Made by a program: the position numbers and the translations under genes
Part shown: piece after piece, positions 33,167 to 41,626 of the stretch
How the letters are laid out: every line of letters begins with the position of its first letter
Numbering within the stretch: the first letter of the stretch is position 1
Notes under the pieces: generated by a model
What the model was told of the DNA's origin: nothing
The model's input: the letters and a program-made list of their open reading frames with translations, nothing else
Database searches by the model: none
Assembly (NCBI GenBank): GCA_016771945.1
Contig: QZLF01000001.1
Location: 949,447-1,013,446 of the forward strand
Origin: Candidatus Leucobacter sulfamidivorax
GTDB lineage: Bacteria > Actinomycetota > Actinomycetes > Actinomycetales > Microbacteriaceae
Length of the DNA: 64,000 nucleotides
Direction of reading: 5' to 3'

Positions 33167-34109
33167 TGCCCGTGCCCGGGGCCTGGTCAGCGGGTGCGGT
33201 CTCGTGCGGACCCGCGGCGGCTGGCGGGGTCGGATCCGCGTGCTTCCGCCCGCGCCGCCGCGTCGACAGCCAGACGATGAGCAGCACGATCACCGCGATC
33301 ACCGCGAGCACGCCGAGCCACGGCAGCAGCACGCCGAGGATCACGATGCTGCCGGTGAGCGCGTTGCCGAGGGAGTCGACGCCGACGCGCAGGCCGTCCC
33401 AGAAGTTCGCGGGGCCGCCCGGCAGCACGGTCTCGGTGCGCAGGGTCACCGAGATGCTCGACTCGTCGATCTGGTTCTCGAGGAAGTCGAGCTGCGCCCG
33501 GAGCCCGTCCAGTTCGGCCTGGCGCTGGGAGAGCGCGGTCTCGGCCTCGAGCAGCTCGCTCGTCGTGGCCGCGCCGCGCATCAGCTCCGTGAGCCGGTCG
33601 ACCGAGGCCTCGAGGGCCTCGACGCGCGCCTGCAGGTCGACGTGCTGCATGGTCACATCGGTCGCCGACCGGTACTGCGACGACACCTCGCCGAGCTCGC
33701 CGAGCTGCTCGAAGGCGTCGTCGAAACGCTCGGAGGGCACCCTGATGAGCAGGTAGGCCGAGGTCTGCGAGGTGCCGCTGATGCTCGACGACTCGACATG
33801 GCCGCCGAGGCCGTCGACGAGGGCGGCGACCTGCTCGGCCGCTGCCGCGGTGTCGTCGACGACGAGCTCGATGTCGCCGCTGCGGATCACGGAAGCGCCG
33901 GCCTCCACCGGGCTGACCATGCTCGAGCCGTCGGCGGCGACCTCCGGGGCCGCGGCGTCCCCTCCCGAGACGGACTTGTCGAGCTCGACGGTCGAACCGG
34001 CGCTCGAGATGTTCGGGCTCGCGCAGGCCGTGAGCGGGGCCAGCAGCAGGCCGGCGGCGAGCAGCGGGGAGAGGACTCGGGCGATCGAGGCGGGGTGTCT
34101 GCGTGTCAT
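33156..34109 (-). CDS. DUF4349 domain lipoprotein
   Basis: A 317-residue exported protein. A basic start and hydrophobic run lead to the lipobox LTAC with C29 as the lipidated residue. The DUF4349 region (about 75-245) contains IRSGDIELVVDD, the AYLLIRVPSERFDDAFEQLG strand, and a coiled-coil helix (TSELLEAETALSQRQAELDG). A transmembrane helix pair near 255-290 ends in a basic stretch. Members are thought to sit at the membrane, often near stress genes, and the function is unknown. The stop lies in a tandem repeat. Confidence 0.83.
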   Translation of the reverse strand: MTRRHPASIARVLSPLLAAGLLLAPLTACASPNISSAGSTVELDKSVSGGDAAAPEVAADGSSMVSPVEAGASVIRSGDIELVVDDTAAAAEQVAALVDGLGGHVESSSISGTSQTSAYLLIRVPSERFDDAFEQLGELGEVSSQYRSATDVTMQHVDLQARVEALEASVDRLTELMRGAATTSELLEAETALSQRQAELDGLRAQLDFLENQIDESSISVTLRTETVLPGGPANFWDGLRVGVDSLGNALTGSIVILGVLLPWLGVLAVIAVIVLLIVWLSTRRRGRKHADPTPPAAAGPHETAPADQAPGTGTWQ

Positions 34110-34258
34110 GCCGGAATCTTATGGGCGCCGCCTGGAATGCCCCGGGGTCCCACCCGAATGTTGGCGAGACGTGATCTTCGGCCCCGGCTGACGGATCGGC
34201 GCGGCGCGCCGAAAGATTACGCGGCATTACCCCACTCATCACATGACGTGAAGTTTTT

Positions 34259-34268
34259 GAATATATTC
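34259..34268. promoter_or_regulatory. AT-rich palindrome ahead of the organosulfur operon
   Basis: GAATATATTC is a perfect 10-base palindrome, rare in this GC-rich setting, 36 bases before the binding-protein ATG. It lies in a stretch of AT-rich sequence (34230-34300) that must contain the promoter. A regulator responding to sulfur supply could bind here; none is encoded nearby. Confidence 0.35.
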
Positions 34269-34303
34269 GATGTGCCCATCTGTGACACGCTGTTTGGAGA
34301 ATC

Positions 34304-35308
34304 ATGCGCCGCCCCACTCGAAAGATCGCCGCCGCTCTGGCATTCGCCGCCGCCTCCGCGCTCGCGCTCGCCGGCTGCGCCTCGCCGCAGTCGGACACCG
34401 GCACCGCCGAGGAGGGCCAGGCCGCTCAGCTGCCCGCCAAGGTCGTGATCGACACGACCTCCTCCACCGGTGCGAACGAGATCGCCAAGGTCGGCGGATT
34501 CTTCGAGGAGCGCTTCGGCGAGCTCGGCGTGGAGGTCGAGTACACCCAGCTCGGCACCAGCTCCCAGATGCTCGAGGGCATCGCCTCGGGCAACCTCGAC
34601 TTCACCGACATCGGCTACCCGGGCCTGCCGACCGGAGCGGCGGCCGGCGTCGACTTCCGCGTCATCGGCGCCGCCTCGAGCGGCGGCGGCGACATCGTCG
34701 TCGCAGCCCCCGACGGGCCCGCGACGGTGGCGGAGCTCAAGGGCAAGCAGGTCGCCGCGGCCAAGGGGTCGAGCGGCTGGGCGCTGCTCGTGCGCGCGCT
34801 CGCCGATGCGGGCCTGACCACCGGCGACCTCGAGCTCATCGACCTCAAGCCCGACGAGGCCCAGAACGCGTTCCTCAGCGGCCAGGTCGACGCCTGGGCC
34901 ATCTGGGGCGGGCAGGCCGGTGCGCTCGACGACGCCAACAGCCAGGTGGTCGTCAGCGGCGAGGAGCTCGGCCTCATCCCGGGTGCGATCGTCACGAGCG
35001 GGGCGAACGCCGAGAACGACGCGGTGCTCGAGGCCTATCTCGGCGCCCGCCAGGAGGCGATCGACTGGTACGCCGAGGATCCGGACGCCGTGGTCGCCGC
35101 CATCGCCGCCGATCGCAACCTCGCTCCCGAGCTCGTCACCTCCTTCTTCGAGTTCAGCGCGCCGCTGAACGAGCCGGTCAGCGACGCCCTGCTGGCCGAG
35201 TACCAGTCCGTCGCCGACCTCTTCTTCGCCGAGGGCGAGATCGCCCGCGAGGTCGAGATCGCCCCGCTCCTGGCCGAGGACGCCTTCCAGCGCGCGGGCC
35301 TGAGGTAG
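34304..35308 (+). CDS. ABC transporter substrate-binding lipoprotein (SsuA-like)
   Basis: A 334-residue periplasmic-type binding protein of the NMT1/SsuA family. The lipobox LALAGC puts the lipid on C25. The mature part starts VVIDTTSSTGANEIAKVGG and has VEYTQLGTSSQMLEGIASGN, LDFTDIGYPG and QVDAWAIWGG, typical of aliphatic sulfonate binders. It heads an operon with a flavin monooxygenase, ATPase and permease, so it likely captures a sulfonate or other organosulfur (or amine) compound. GGAG at 34296 serves as ribosome site. Confidence 0.87.
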   Translation: MRRPTRKIAAALAFAAASALALAGCASPQSDTGTAEEGQAAQLPAKVVIDTTSSTGANEIAKVGGFFEERFGELGVEVEYTQLGTSSQMLEGIASGNLDFTDIGYPGLPTGAAAGVDFRVIGAASSGGGDIVVAAPDGPATVAELKGKQVAAAKGSSGWALLVRALADAGLTTGDLELIDLKPDEAQNAFLSGQVDAWAIWGGQAGALDDANSQVVVSGEELGLIPGAIVTSGANAENDAVLEAYLGARQEAIDWYAEDPDAVVAAIAADRNLAPELVTSFFEFSAPLNEPVSDALLAEYQSVADLFFAEGEIAREVEIAPLLAEDAFQRAGLR

Positions 35309-35313
35309 CGCCG

Positions 35314-36648
35314 GTGGCGGGCGGAGCGCACATCAGGTTCGGGCTGCTGCTCGAGCCGACGGGCAACGCCGTCAACGGCTGGCTCGATCCGGCGACCCCC
35401 AAGGGAGCGGCGGTCGACCTCGGGCTCATCAGCCGCATCGCGCGGCTCTCGGAGGAGGCGCTGTTCAGCTACCTCTTCGTGGCCGACAGCGTCTCGATCG
35501 AGCCGGGGGCGAAGCCCTACTACCTCAACCGCTTCGAGCCGCTCACGCTGCTCGGCGCGCTGGCGGCGCAGACCCGCGACATCGGCCTTGTCGCCACGAT
35601 GTCGACGAGCTACACCGACCCCTTCACGACGGCCAGGCAGATCGCATCGCTCGATCTGCTGAGCGACGGCCGCGCCGGGGTGAACGTCGTCACCTCGGCC
35701 TGGGAGAGCTCGGCCGCGAACTTCAGCGACGTCCCGCTGCTGCCGCACGACGAGCGCTACGCGCGGGCCGACGAGTACGTGCGCATCATGAAGGGGCTCT
35801 GGGACAGCTACGAGGACGACGCGTTCCCGGAGGATCGCGAGGCGCGGATCTACATGGATCCCTCGCGGCAGCACCGCCTCGACTTCCAGGGCGAGTACTT
35901 CTCCGTGCGCGGGCCGCTGAACATCCAGCGCTCTCGGCAGGGCCACCCGGTCGTCTTCCAGGCCGGATCCTCGCCCACCGGCCGCGACTTCGCGGGGCGG
36001 CACGCCGAGGCGATCTTCGCGAAGAACAACACCTTCGAGGGCGCCGCCGAGTACTACGGCGACGTGAAGCGGCGGGTGGCCGAGGCGGGTCGCGATCCGG
36101 ATCTCACCCGGATCTTCATGGGCGCCCACATCGTGGTCGCCCCGACCCGGGCGGAGGCCGAGGACAAGTACGAGCGGATTCTGAGCTACACCGACGACGC
36201 CGAGGCGCTGAAGTGGCTCAGCTTCTTCTACAACTACGCCGATCTCAGCGGCTACGACCTCGACGCGCCGTTCCCGGACCTCTCGCACCTCGGCTCGAAC
36301 CACATGCAGGGGCTGACCCGGGGGTGGGAAGATCTCGCACGGCGCGAGGGGCTCACCCTGCGTCAGGTCGCCCGCATCGCCACGGCACCGCGGGAGGAGT
36401 TCTTCGGAACCCCCGAGGAGGTCGCCGACGGGCTCGAGCACTGGTTCCGCGACGGGGCCGCCGACGGCTTCCTGCTGAACCCCTGGCTGCAGACCTCGGG
36501 CCTCGAGGACTTCATCTCGCTCGTGCTGCCCGAGCTGCGCCGCCGCGGGCTGTACCCCGACCGCTACGCCGGGCACACGCTCCGGGAGAACCTCGGGCTG
36601 CCATACGTGCCCAACCGCCACACGCTGGCGCGGGCGGGCGCGCGGTGA
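35314..36648 (+). CDS. NtaA/DmoA family FMN-dependent monooxygenase
   Basis: A 444-residue bacterial luciferase-like enzyme of the NtaA/SnaA/DmoA/SoxA type, which uses FMNH2 from a reductase to cleave small molecules such as nitrilotriacetate, dimethyl sulfide or dibenzothiophene sulfone. Motifs: GLVATMSTSYTDPFTTARQI, RAGVNVVTS, HPVVFQAGSSPTGRDFA and FVVA-like IVVAPTRAEAE. Start GTG 35314 is 5 bases after the binding-protein stop. It overlaps the ATPase gene by 4 bases (GTGA). Position inside an ABC importer operon suggests it acts on the imported compound. Confidence 0.87.
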   Translation: MAGGAHIRFGLLLEPTGNAVNGWLDPATPKGAAVDLGLISRIARLSEEALFSYLFVADSVSIEPGAKPYYLNRFEPLTLLGALAAQTRDIGLVATMSTSYTDPFTTARQIASLDLLSDGRAGVNVVTSAWESSAANFSDVPLLPHDERYARADEYVRIMKGLWDSYEDDAFPEDREARIYMDPSRQHRLDFQGEYFSVRGPLNIQRSRQGHPVVFQAGSSPTGRDFAGRHAEAIFAKNNTFEGAAEYYGDVKRRVAEAGRDPDLTRIFMGAHIVVAPTRAEAEDKYERILSYTDDAEALKWLSFFYNYADLSGYDLDAPFPDLSHLGSNHMQGLTRGWEDLARREGLTLRQVARIATAPREEFFGTPEEVADGLEHWFRDGAADGFLLNPWLQTSGLEDFISLVLPELRRRGLYPDRYAGHTLRENLGLPYVPNRHTLARAGAR

Positions 36649-37544
36649 CGGCCGGGGAAGTCGCCGTGACCGAGCAGCCCGCGATGGACGCGCGCGGTGA
36701 CGCCGCCCAGCTCGAGCTGCGCGGCGTCACCAAGGTGTTCGTCGGCAACGGCCGGGAGGTGCGCGCGCTCAGCGACATCGACCTCAGCGTGCCGCGCGGC
36801 GAGCTGATCACGGTCGTGGGGCCGAGCGGCTGCGGCAAGAGCACCCTGCTCAAGATCGTGGCGGGACTCGAGGGGATCACGGGCGGCAGCGTCGAGCTGA
36901 ACGGCAGCCCGATCGCGGGCCCCGGCCCCGATCGCGCCGTGGTCTTCCAGGAGCACCGGCTCATGCCCTGGCTCACGGTCGAGAAGAACATCGCCGCGAA
37001 CCTCTCGCTGCGCAACGCCGCGATCCGGGAGCGCGTCGACCGCCTGCTCGGGATCACGGGCCTCACCGGCTTCGCGAAGGCGTTTCCGAAGGAGCTCTCC
37101 GGCGGCATGCAGCAGCGGGTCGCGATCGCGCGGGCGCTGCTGCGGGATCCCGCCATCATGCTGCTCGACGAGCCCTTCGGCGCCCTCGACGCCTTCACCC
37201 GCACCCACATGCAGGACACGCTGCTCGAGGTCTGGGAGCAGAACCGCACGACGATGCTCTTCGTGACCCACGACATCGAGGAGGCGATCAGCCTCGGCGA
37301 CCGCATCGTGCTGATGAGTCCGCGCCCGGGCCGCATCGACCGGATCATCCCCGGGCTCGGCGAGGATCGGCGCAACCGCGACTCCGCGGCCTTCGAGGCG
37401 CTGCGCGCCGACATCCGCAGTCGCTTCGACGAGCTGGGCCGCGCCGAGCGGCGCGCCGGCGAGGTCGCGGGCGGGACGTCCGGCGCGATCACCGGCGAGA
37501 CCTCGGGCGGAGCCTCCGGCGCGACAGTAGGGGAGGCCGGCTGA
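36645..37544 (+). CDS. ABC transporter ATP-binding protein (SsuB-like)
   Basis: A 299-residue nucleotide-binding subunit. Walker A GPSGCGKST at 59-67, VVFQEHRLMPWLTV Q-loop, LSGGMQQR signature, IMLLDEPFGALD Walker B and TTMLFVTHD switch histidine are all present. It belongs to the nitrate/sulfonate/taurine subfamily and should power import with the adjacent permease. The start is GTG at 36645 overlapping the monooxygenase stop; GTG at 36666 is an in-frame alternative. The last 35 residues are a Gly/Ala-rich low-complexity tail. Its stop overlaps the permease ATG by one base. Confidence 0.9.
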   Translation: MTAGEVAVTEQPAMDARGDAAQLELRGVTKVFVGNGREVRALSDIDLSVPRGELITVVGPSGCGKSTLLKIVAGLEGITGGSVELNGSPIAGPGPDRAVVFQEHRLMPWLTVEKNIAANLSLRNAAIRERVDRLLGITGLTGFAKAFPKELSGGMQQRVAIARALLRDPAIMLLDEPFGALDAFTRTHMQDTLLEVWEQNRTTMLFVTHDIEEAISLGDRIVLMSPRPGRIDRIIPGLGEDRRNRDSAAFEALRADIRSRFDELGRAERRAGEVAGGTSGAITGETSGGASGATVGEAG

Positions 37545-38395
37545 TGGTGACGGCGAGCGACCGCGCCGAGGTCGAGCTCGAGCTCGAGGGCGATCGGGAG
37601 GAGGCCGAGGCCCGCAGCGCCTCGCGCTCGAAGCGGCGCAGGCTGCGCTGGCTGCTCGGGGCGATCGTGCCGGTGCTCATCATCGCCGTCTGGCAGATCG
37701 CCGCCGCCACTGGCGCCATCAACACCCAGCTGTTCCCCGCGCCGTCCCAGGTGTTCGCGCGGCTCGTCGAGCTCACCGCCTCCGGCGTGCTGGGCGAGAA
37801 CTTCCTGATCAGCCTCGGCCGCGCGTTCGCCGGCCTGCTCTGGGGCGCCGGCCTCGGCCTCGTGGTCGGCCTCGTCGTGGGCTTCTCCCGCTTCGCCGAG
37901 AGCACCCTCGATCCGACCCTGCAGATGCTGCGCACCGTGCCGCTGATCGCGGTGACCCCGCTCTTCATCCTCTGGTTCGGCTTCGGCGAGGCCTCGAAGG
38001 TCATCCTCATCGCGGTGGGGGCGTTCTTCCCCATCTACGTCAACACCTTCCTCGGTGTGCGAGGGGTGGATCGCAAGCTCTTCGAGGTCGCCTCGACGCT
38101 CGGCTTCACGCCCTGGCAGCGTCTGCGCCTCGTGATCCTGCCGGGCGCGCTGCCCAACATCCTGCTCGGCCTCAGGCTCTCGATCGGCATGGCCTGGCTG
38201 TGCCTCGTCGTGGCCGAGCTTATGGGCGCCACGAGCGGCATCGGCTACCTGATCCAGGACGCGCGCTCGCTGCTCGACACGGCGACCGTGATGGTCGGCG
38301 TCGTCATCTTCGCTGCGGTGGGCAAGCTCTCCGACTCGCTCGTGCGCGTGCTCGAGCGGCGGACGCTGCGCTGGCGCGACACCTTCGCGGGCTGA
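37544..38395 (+). CDS. ABC transporter permease (SsuC-like)
   Basis: A 283-residue membrane subunit of the nitrate/sulfonate/taurine importer class with about six membrane spans. The cytoplasmic EAA loop reads EVASTLGFTPWQRLRLVILP, GALPNILLGLRL and carries the contact with the ATPase. The N-terminus is a charged tail (EVELELEGDREEAEARSASR). A single permease gene is present, as expected for a homodimer. It is the last gene of the operon; the next gene is on the other strand, 59 bases away. Confidence 0.9.
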   Translation: MVTASDRAEVELELEGDREEAEARSASRSKRRRLRWLLGAIVPVLIIAVWQIAAATGAINTQLFPAPSQVFARLVELTASGVLGENFLISLGRAFAGLLWGAGLGLVVGLVVGFSRFAESTLDPTLQMLRTVPLIAVTPLFILWFGFGEASKVILIAVGAFFPIYVNTFLGVRGVDRKLFEVASTLGFTPWQRLRLVILPGALPNILLGLRLSIGMAWLCLVVAELMGATSGIGYLIQDARSLLDTATVMVGVVIFAAVGKLSDSLVRVLERRTLRWRDTFAG

Positions 38396-38454
38396 GGGGC
38401 GATCCGCCTCGCGTGAGCTGCGGCCGCCTGCCGTCCGTCTGTCCGCCCGCCGGC

Positions 38455-39192
38455 TCAGGCGGAGCGCTCGAAGCCCGCGCCCGACCAGTGCGCGGGCGCG
38501 TCCAGCACCGCGGTGTCGAGCCGCACAGCGCGGGGGCCGACCTCGGCGAGGCAGGCGAGCAGCGACTGCGTGGGGTAGCCGTGGGGCGTGTTGTCGCGGA
38601 TGATCGCCCGATCGTCCCCGGGCGGCAGCTGCGCGGTGCGGGAGAGGAGCGCGACCCATGCGTCGCGCCAGTCGTCGCCGAGCCCGGCGAGCGCACGGAA
38701 CTCGGGCAGCCAGGCGGCGATGCGCGAGGTGTGCTCGGCGTCGTCGACGCCCTGGTGGGCGAGCATGTGCATCCCCGAACCGAGGCGTTCGCGGTGCAGC
38801 GTCTCGCCGTCCCAGCTGGTGACGAGCGCTGCGCCGCCGTCGACCGACACCAGGTTGAAGCCGGCGGTGCGCGGGGGATCGGGCAGCACTTCGCCCGCGA
38901 CGTCGTCGAGCACGAGCGCGCCCCGCGAGGCGAGTCCGTTCGGCCCCTGGGGCCGCCCCGGGTCCGCCACGCCGGCGCGGTTGAGGATCACGGACAGCCG
39001 TCCGGCGTCCGGTGCCGCGGCGAGCCACGCGCCGTTGGCGCACCGGTCCCGGACCCCGATCACACCCGGGTGCTCGGCCGGCCACCACTCGCCGGGGGCA
39101 TCCCACGACCGGGCGGGATCCTCGTCGCGCACCGCGAGCAGCCGTACCGAGCCGGCGGGGCTCTCGGGCACCTCGATCACGACCGTGCACAT
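38455..39192 (-). CDS. NRDE (TANGO2-like) family protein
   Basis: A 245-residue protein with the N-terminal MCTVV and the NRDE-like motif AVRDEDPARSW, as in the TANGO2/NRDE family. Cys2 would become the N-terminal nucleophile after Met removal in an Ntn-hydrolase-like fold. WWPAEHPGVIGVRD and RLSVILNRAG follow as in family members. Molecular function is not established (eukaryotic TANGO2 is tied to heme or lipid handling). It is divergent from coaBC with 44 bases between starts. Confidence 0.78.
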   Translation of the reverse strand: MCTVVIEVPESPAGSVRLLAVRDEDPARSWDAPGEWWPAEHPGVIGVRDRCANGAWLAAAPDAGRLSVILNRAGVADPGRPQGPNGLASRGALVLDDVAGEVLPDPPRTAGFNLVSVDGGAALVTSWDGETLHRERLGSGMHMLAHQGVDDAEHTSRIAAWLPEFRALAGLGDDWRDAWVALLSRTAQLPPGDDRAIIRDNTPHGYPTQSLLACLAEVGPRAVRLDTAVLDAPAHWSGAGFERSA

Positions 39193-39236
39193 CGACGGTT
39201 CTCCAATTCTGAGGCGGCTGATGGGAAGATGGCAGC

Positions 39237-40598
39237 GTGAATATCGTACTCGGAGTCAGCGGCGGCATCGCCGCCTACAAGGCCGTAGCGCTCGCCCGTC
39301 TCTTCGTCGAGGCCGGCCACGAGCTGCATGTCGTGCCGACCGCCGACGCCCTGCGCTTCGTCGGGCTGCCCACCTGGGAGGCGATCAGCCGCCGCCCGGT
39401 GACGGTCTCGGTGCACGACGACGTGCCCGAGGTGCGGCACGTCGCGCTCGGGCAGCGCGCGGAGCTCGTCGTCGTCGCGCCGGCCACGGCGAACACGCTC
39501 GCGCGCATGGCCGTGGGGCTGGCGGACGACCTGCTCGGCACAACGCTGCTCGCGACCCGCGCGCCGGTGCTCGTGGCGCCCGCGATGCACACCGAGATGT
39601 GGCTGCACCCCGCGACCCAGCGCAACATCGAGGTGCTGCGCTCGCGCGGCGTGGCCGTCGTCGGTCCCGAGAGCGGGCGGCTCACGGGTGACGACTCGGG
39701 ACCCGGCCGGATGAGCGAGCCCGAGGCGATCTTCGCGGCCGCGCTCGAACTGCTGGGGGTCGAGCCCGCCTCGGATCCGATGGTCGAGCGTGCCGATCCG
39801 CCGGTCGAGCCTGTCGAGATCAAGGATCGTTCGTCTGCCATGGATCCGCAGATCGAGCCTGTCGAGATCGAGGATCCGGATCCTGCTCCCGACTCCCGCG
39901 ACTTCTCCGGTCTGCGCGTGCTCGTGAGCGCCGGAGGCACCCGCGAGCCGATCGACCCGGTGCGCTACATCGGCAACCGCTCGAGCGGCCGGCAGGGCGT
40001 GGCGCTCGCCCGCGCGGCGGCGGATCGCGGCGCGGGCGTGGTGCTGCTCGCCGCGAACATCGACGACTCGGTGCTCGCGGAGGTCGCGGGGCTGCACTCG
40101 GTGCGCGTGGTCCCCGTCGGCAGCGCGGCCGAGCTCGAGCAGGCCGCACACGCCGCGGCGGCGGGGGCGGACGTCGTCGTCATGGCGGCGGCGGTCGCCG
40201 ACTACCGCGTCGCACAGGTGGCGGAGGGGAAGATCCGCAAGGAGGACGGCGGGGGAGAGGCCCCCGTGCTCGAGCTGATCGAGAACCCGGACATCCTCGT
40301 CGGACTGGTGCATGCGCGGCGGCCCGGGCAGACGATCGTGGGCTTCGCCGCGGAGACCGTCGAGAGCGAGGGCGAGCTGCTCGAGCGCGGCCGGCGCAAG
40401 CTGGCCCGCAAGGGCGTCGACCTGCTCGCGGTGAACGCCGTCGGGTGGAGCGAGGGCTTCGAGGCCCACGACAACACCCTGCACGTGCTCGGGATCGACG
40501 GCGGGGTGCTGGCGCGCGTCTCGGGGACGAAGCGCGAGGCCGCCGACGCCCTGCTCGACGAGGTGCTCGCCGCGCGGGCCGACAGCCCCCTGCTCTGA
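39237..40598 (+). CDS. coaBC: Bifunctional phosphopantothenoylcysteine decarboxylase/ligase
   Basis: Makes 4'-phosphopantetheine in coenzyme A synthesis in two steps: ligation of cysteine to 4'-phosphopantothenate (CoaB) and decarboxylation (CoaC). CoaC is residues 1-175 (GVSGGIAAYKA, VAPATANTLARM, APAMHTEMW), and CoaB is from about 222 on (VSAGGTREPIDPVRYIGNRS, AAVADYRV, KIRKEDG). Between them is an unusual linker (about 180-215) encoded by a repeated DNA unit and containing VEPVEI twice (IEPVEI in the second copy). GTG 39237 begins without a strong ribosome site, and GAAGAT just upstream may make it leaderless. 453 residues. Confidence 0.93.
   Translation: MNIVLGVSGGIAAYKAVALARLFVEAGHELHVVPTADALRFVGLPTWEAISRRPVTVSVHDDVPEVRHVALGQRAELVVVAPATANTLARMAVGLADDLLGTTLLATRAPVLVAPAMHTEMWLHPATQRNIEVLRSRGVAVVGPESGRLTGDDSGPGRMSEPEAIFAAALELLGVEPASDPMVERADPPVEPVEIKDRSSAMDPQIEPVEIEDPDPAPDSRDFSGLRVLVSAGGTREPIDPVRYIGNRSSGRQGVALARAAADRGAGVVLLAANIDDSVLAEVAGLHSVRVVPVGSAAELEQAAHAAAAGADVVVMAAAVADYRVAQVAEGKIRKEDGGGEAPVLELIENPDILVGLVHARRPGQTIVGFAAETVESEGELLERGRRKLARKGVDLLAVNAVGWSEGFEAHDNTLHVLGIDGGVLARVSGTKREAADALLDEVLAARADSPLL
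39774..39869 (+). repeat. In-frame repeat unit in the coaBC linker
   Basis: Two 27-base copies (39795-39821 and 39843-39869) share 25 positions around GATCCG and TCGAGCCTGTCGAGATC; a partial copy starts at 39774. The core GAGCCTGTCGA resembles an interspersed repeat often seen between genes of Microbacteriaceae. All copies keep the reading frame. Confidence 0.55.
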
Positions 40599-41103
40599 GC
40601 TTCATCCAGCGGTTCTCCGCTTGGCGGCACCGATCTGCGGTTCACTCCCGAGGGACTGCTCGCGGGCACCTTATACCTGGCTCGTCGTGGAAACCGGGTC
40701 CTGGACGGTGAAGCCCTGCTGGTGACCATCTGCTCCTGCGAGCCGACGGAGCTGCCCAAGATCGAGACCGCAGCGGCGGAAGCCCCCTCCTTCAGCACCC
40801 CTGTCCGTTACTTACCCGCTGCGCCAAGGCCGTACAGCGCGTGTGAACCATGCCGAGAGGTCAGAAATCGTGGTGTTCTCCACGATCCAGCGCGGTTTTT
40901 GACCTTTCAGCTCAGGGCGGGGGATGACGGGCTCTCCGCACGGGATGACGAGGTTCGAGAAGGCCCCGCCGCGAGCGTTGAACGGTGCCGCCCCGCCGTG
41001 ATATTCTGTAAGGCCCGGCAGTGCCGGGTTTGAAAATTCCACAGCGTGCGATGCGAATGCCCACAAGGGGTGCGATCCGTCACGGATCGCAGATCTTGTT
41101 CTC
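40599..41103. other. Non-genic stretch between coaBC and tmRNA
   Basis: About 500 bases without a convincing gene. On the plus strand the coaBC frame stays open after its stop to 41033 (reading GTDLRFTPEGLLAG near the start) but has no start codon before GTG 40722, and composition changes near 40800. A minus-strand frame at 40812-41066 is not recognisable either. The region may hold the remains of a lost gene. Its last 130 bases hold the tmRNA promoter and two hairpins. Confidence 0.45.
40978..41007 (+). promoter_or_regulatory. Promoter of the tmRNA gene
   Basis: TTGAAC (40978-40983) and TATTCT (41002-41007) are 18 bases apart, one of the best promoter matches in the window. It would start a precursor near 41014, about 90 bases before the mature tmRNA. 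Within this leader are the hairpins 41014-41028 (CCCGGC-AGT-GCCGGG) and 41072-41090 (GCGATCCG-TCA-CGGATCGC). Confidence 0.55.
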
Positions 41104-41472
41104 GGGGCCGATCGGTTTCGACACGTCGATTTGAGACTGTGAGAAGCGGGTCGAGGATGCGGAGTTATCTCGTTAACGCCCTTCGCAAAACATAGGTGCC
41201 AACGCTAAGCGCACCGACTTCGCTCTCGCTGCCTAAGCACGAGACCGAGTCCGTCAGGCCGGGTGGGCCTCCGCCCCGGTTTCCTGGCGTCATTTAGGGG
41301 GCTTGCTGGTACGTCGCGTTTCAGGGCGTATCGGGACTTTCACTGGGACTGGGCCCGTCACCCTAGGTGTTCGTGACAAAGGGTGGGGCCGAGTAGAACG
41401 CTTTCACGAACTACGCCCGTAGAAGGCGCGGAATCATCGAAGTGGACAGGGGTTCAATTCCCCTCGGCTCCA
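41104..41472 (+). ncRNA. ssrA: Transfer-messenger RNA (tmRNA)
   Basis: Rescues stalled ribosomes by trans-translation with SmpB. The 5' end GGGGCCGA pairs with TCGGCTCC at 41464-41471 to form the acceptor stem; discriminator A is at 41472 and CCA is not encoded. The T-arm GGTTCAATTCCCC is present just before it. The tag reading frame 41198-41236 gives ANAKRTDFALAA and TAA; Ala from the charged tmRNA is added first. The tag and the size of about 370 bases fit actinobacteria. No smpB gene is in the window. Confidence 0.95.
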
Positions 41473-41496
41473 CGGGCAGATCGCATCGCACGCCGT

Positions 41497-41512
41497 GGTC
41501 TTCTGGAAGACC
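41497..41512 (+). terminator. Hairpin after the tmRNA
   Basis: GGTCTT-CTGG-AAGACC can form a perfect 6-base stem with a 4-base loop (7 base pairs if the loop is reduced to two bases), followed by CCCTC rather than a T run. It may end the tmRNA transcript or protect the precursor 3' end. Otherwise 41473-41626 shows nothing recognisable. Confidence 0.35.
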
Positions 41513-41626
41513 CCCTCATCGGGCCTACCCGACGAATTGGGGACGGTTCAGGCTGTCATTCGGCGGAATGGGCGCCCGAAGCGTCCCCGATTTCAGGTTC
41601 AGGGGACGGGCGCCGGGCAGCGGTAG

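Noticed and set aside
39774-39869. CRISPR-like repeat array
   Set aside because: Only two and a half units, inside a coding frame, with no constant spacers and no cas genes; better explained as repeat expansion in a linker.
40812-41066. Short minus-strand frame upstream of tmRNA
   Set aside because: It overlaps the tmRNA promoter, has no family resemblance and no ribosome site.
41473-41626. Possible attachment site and integrated element next to tmRNA
   Set aside because: tmRNA 3' ends are common integration sites, but there is no integrase, no repeat of the tmRNA end, and ordinary genes follow.
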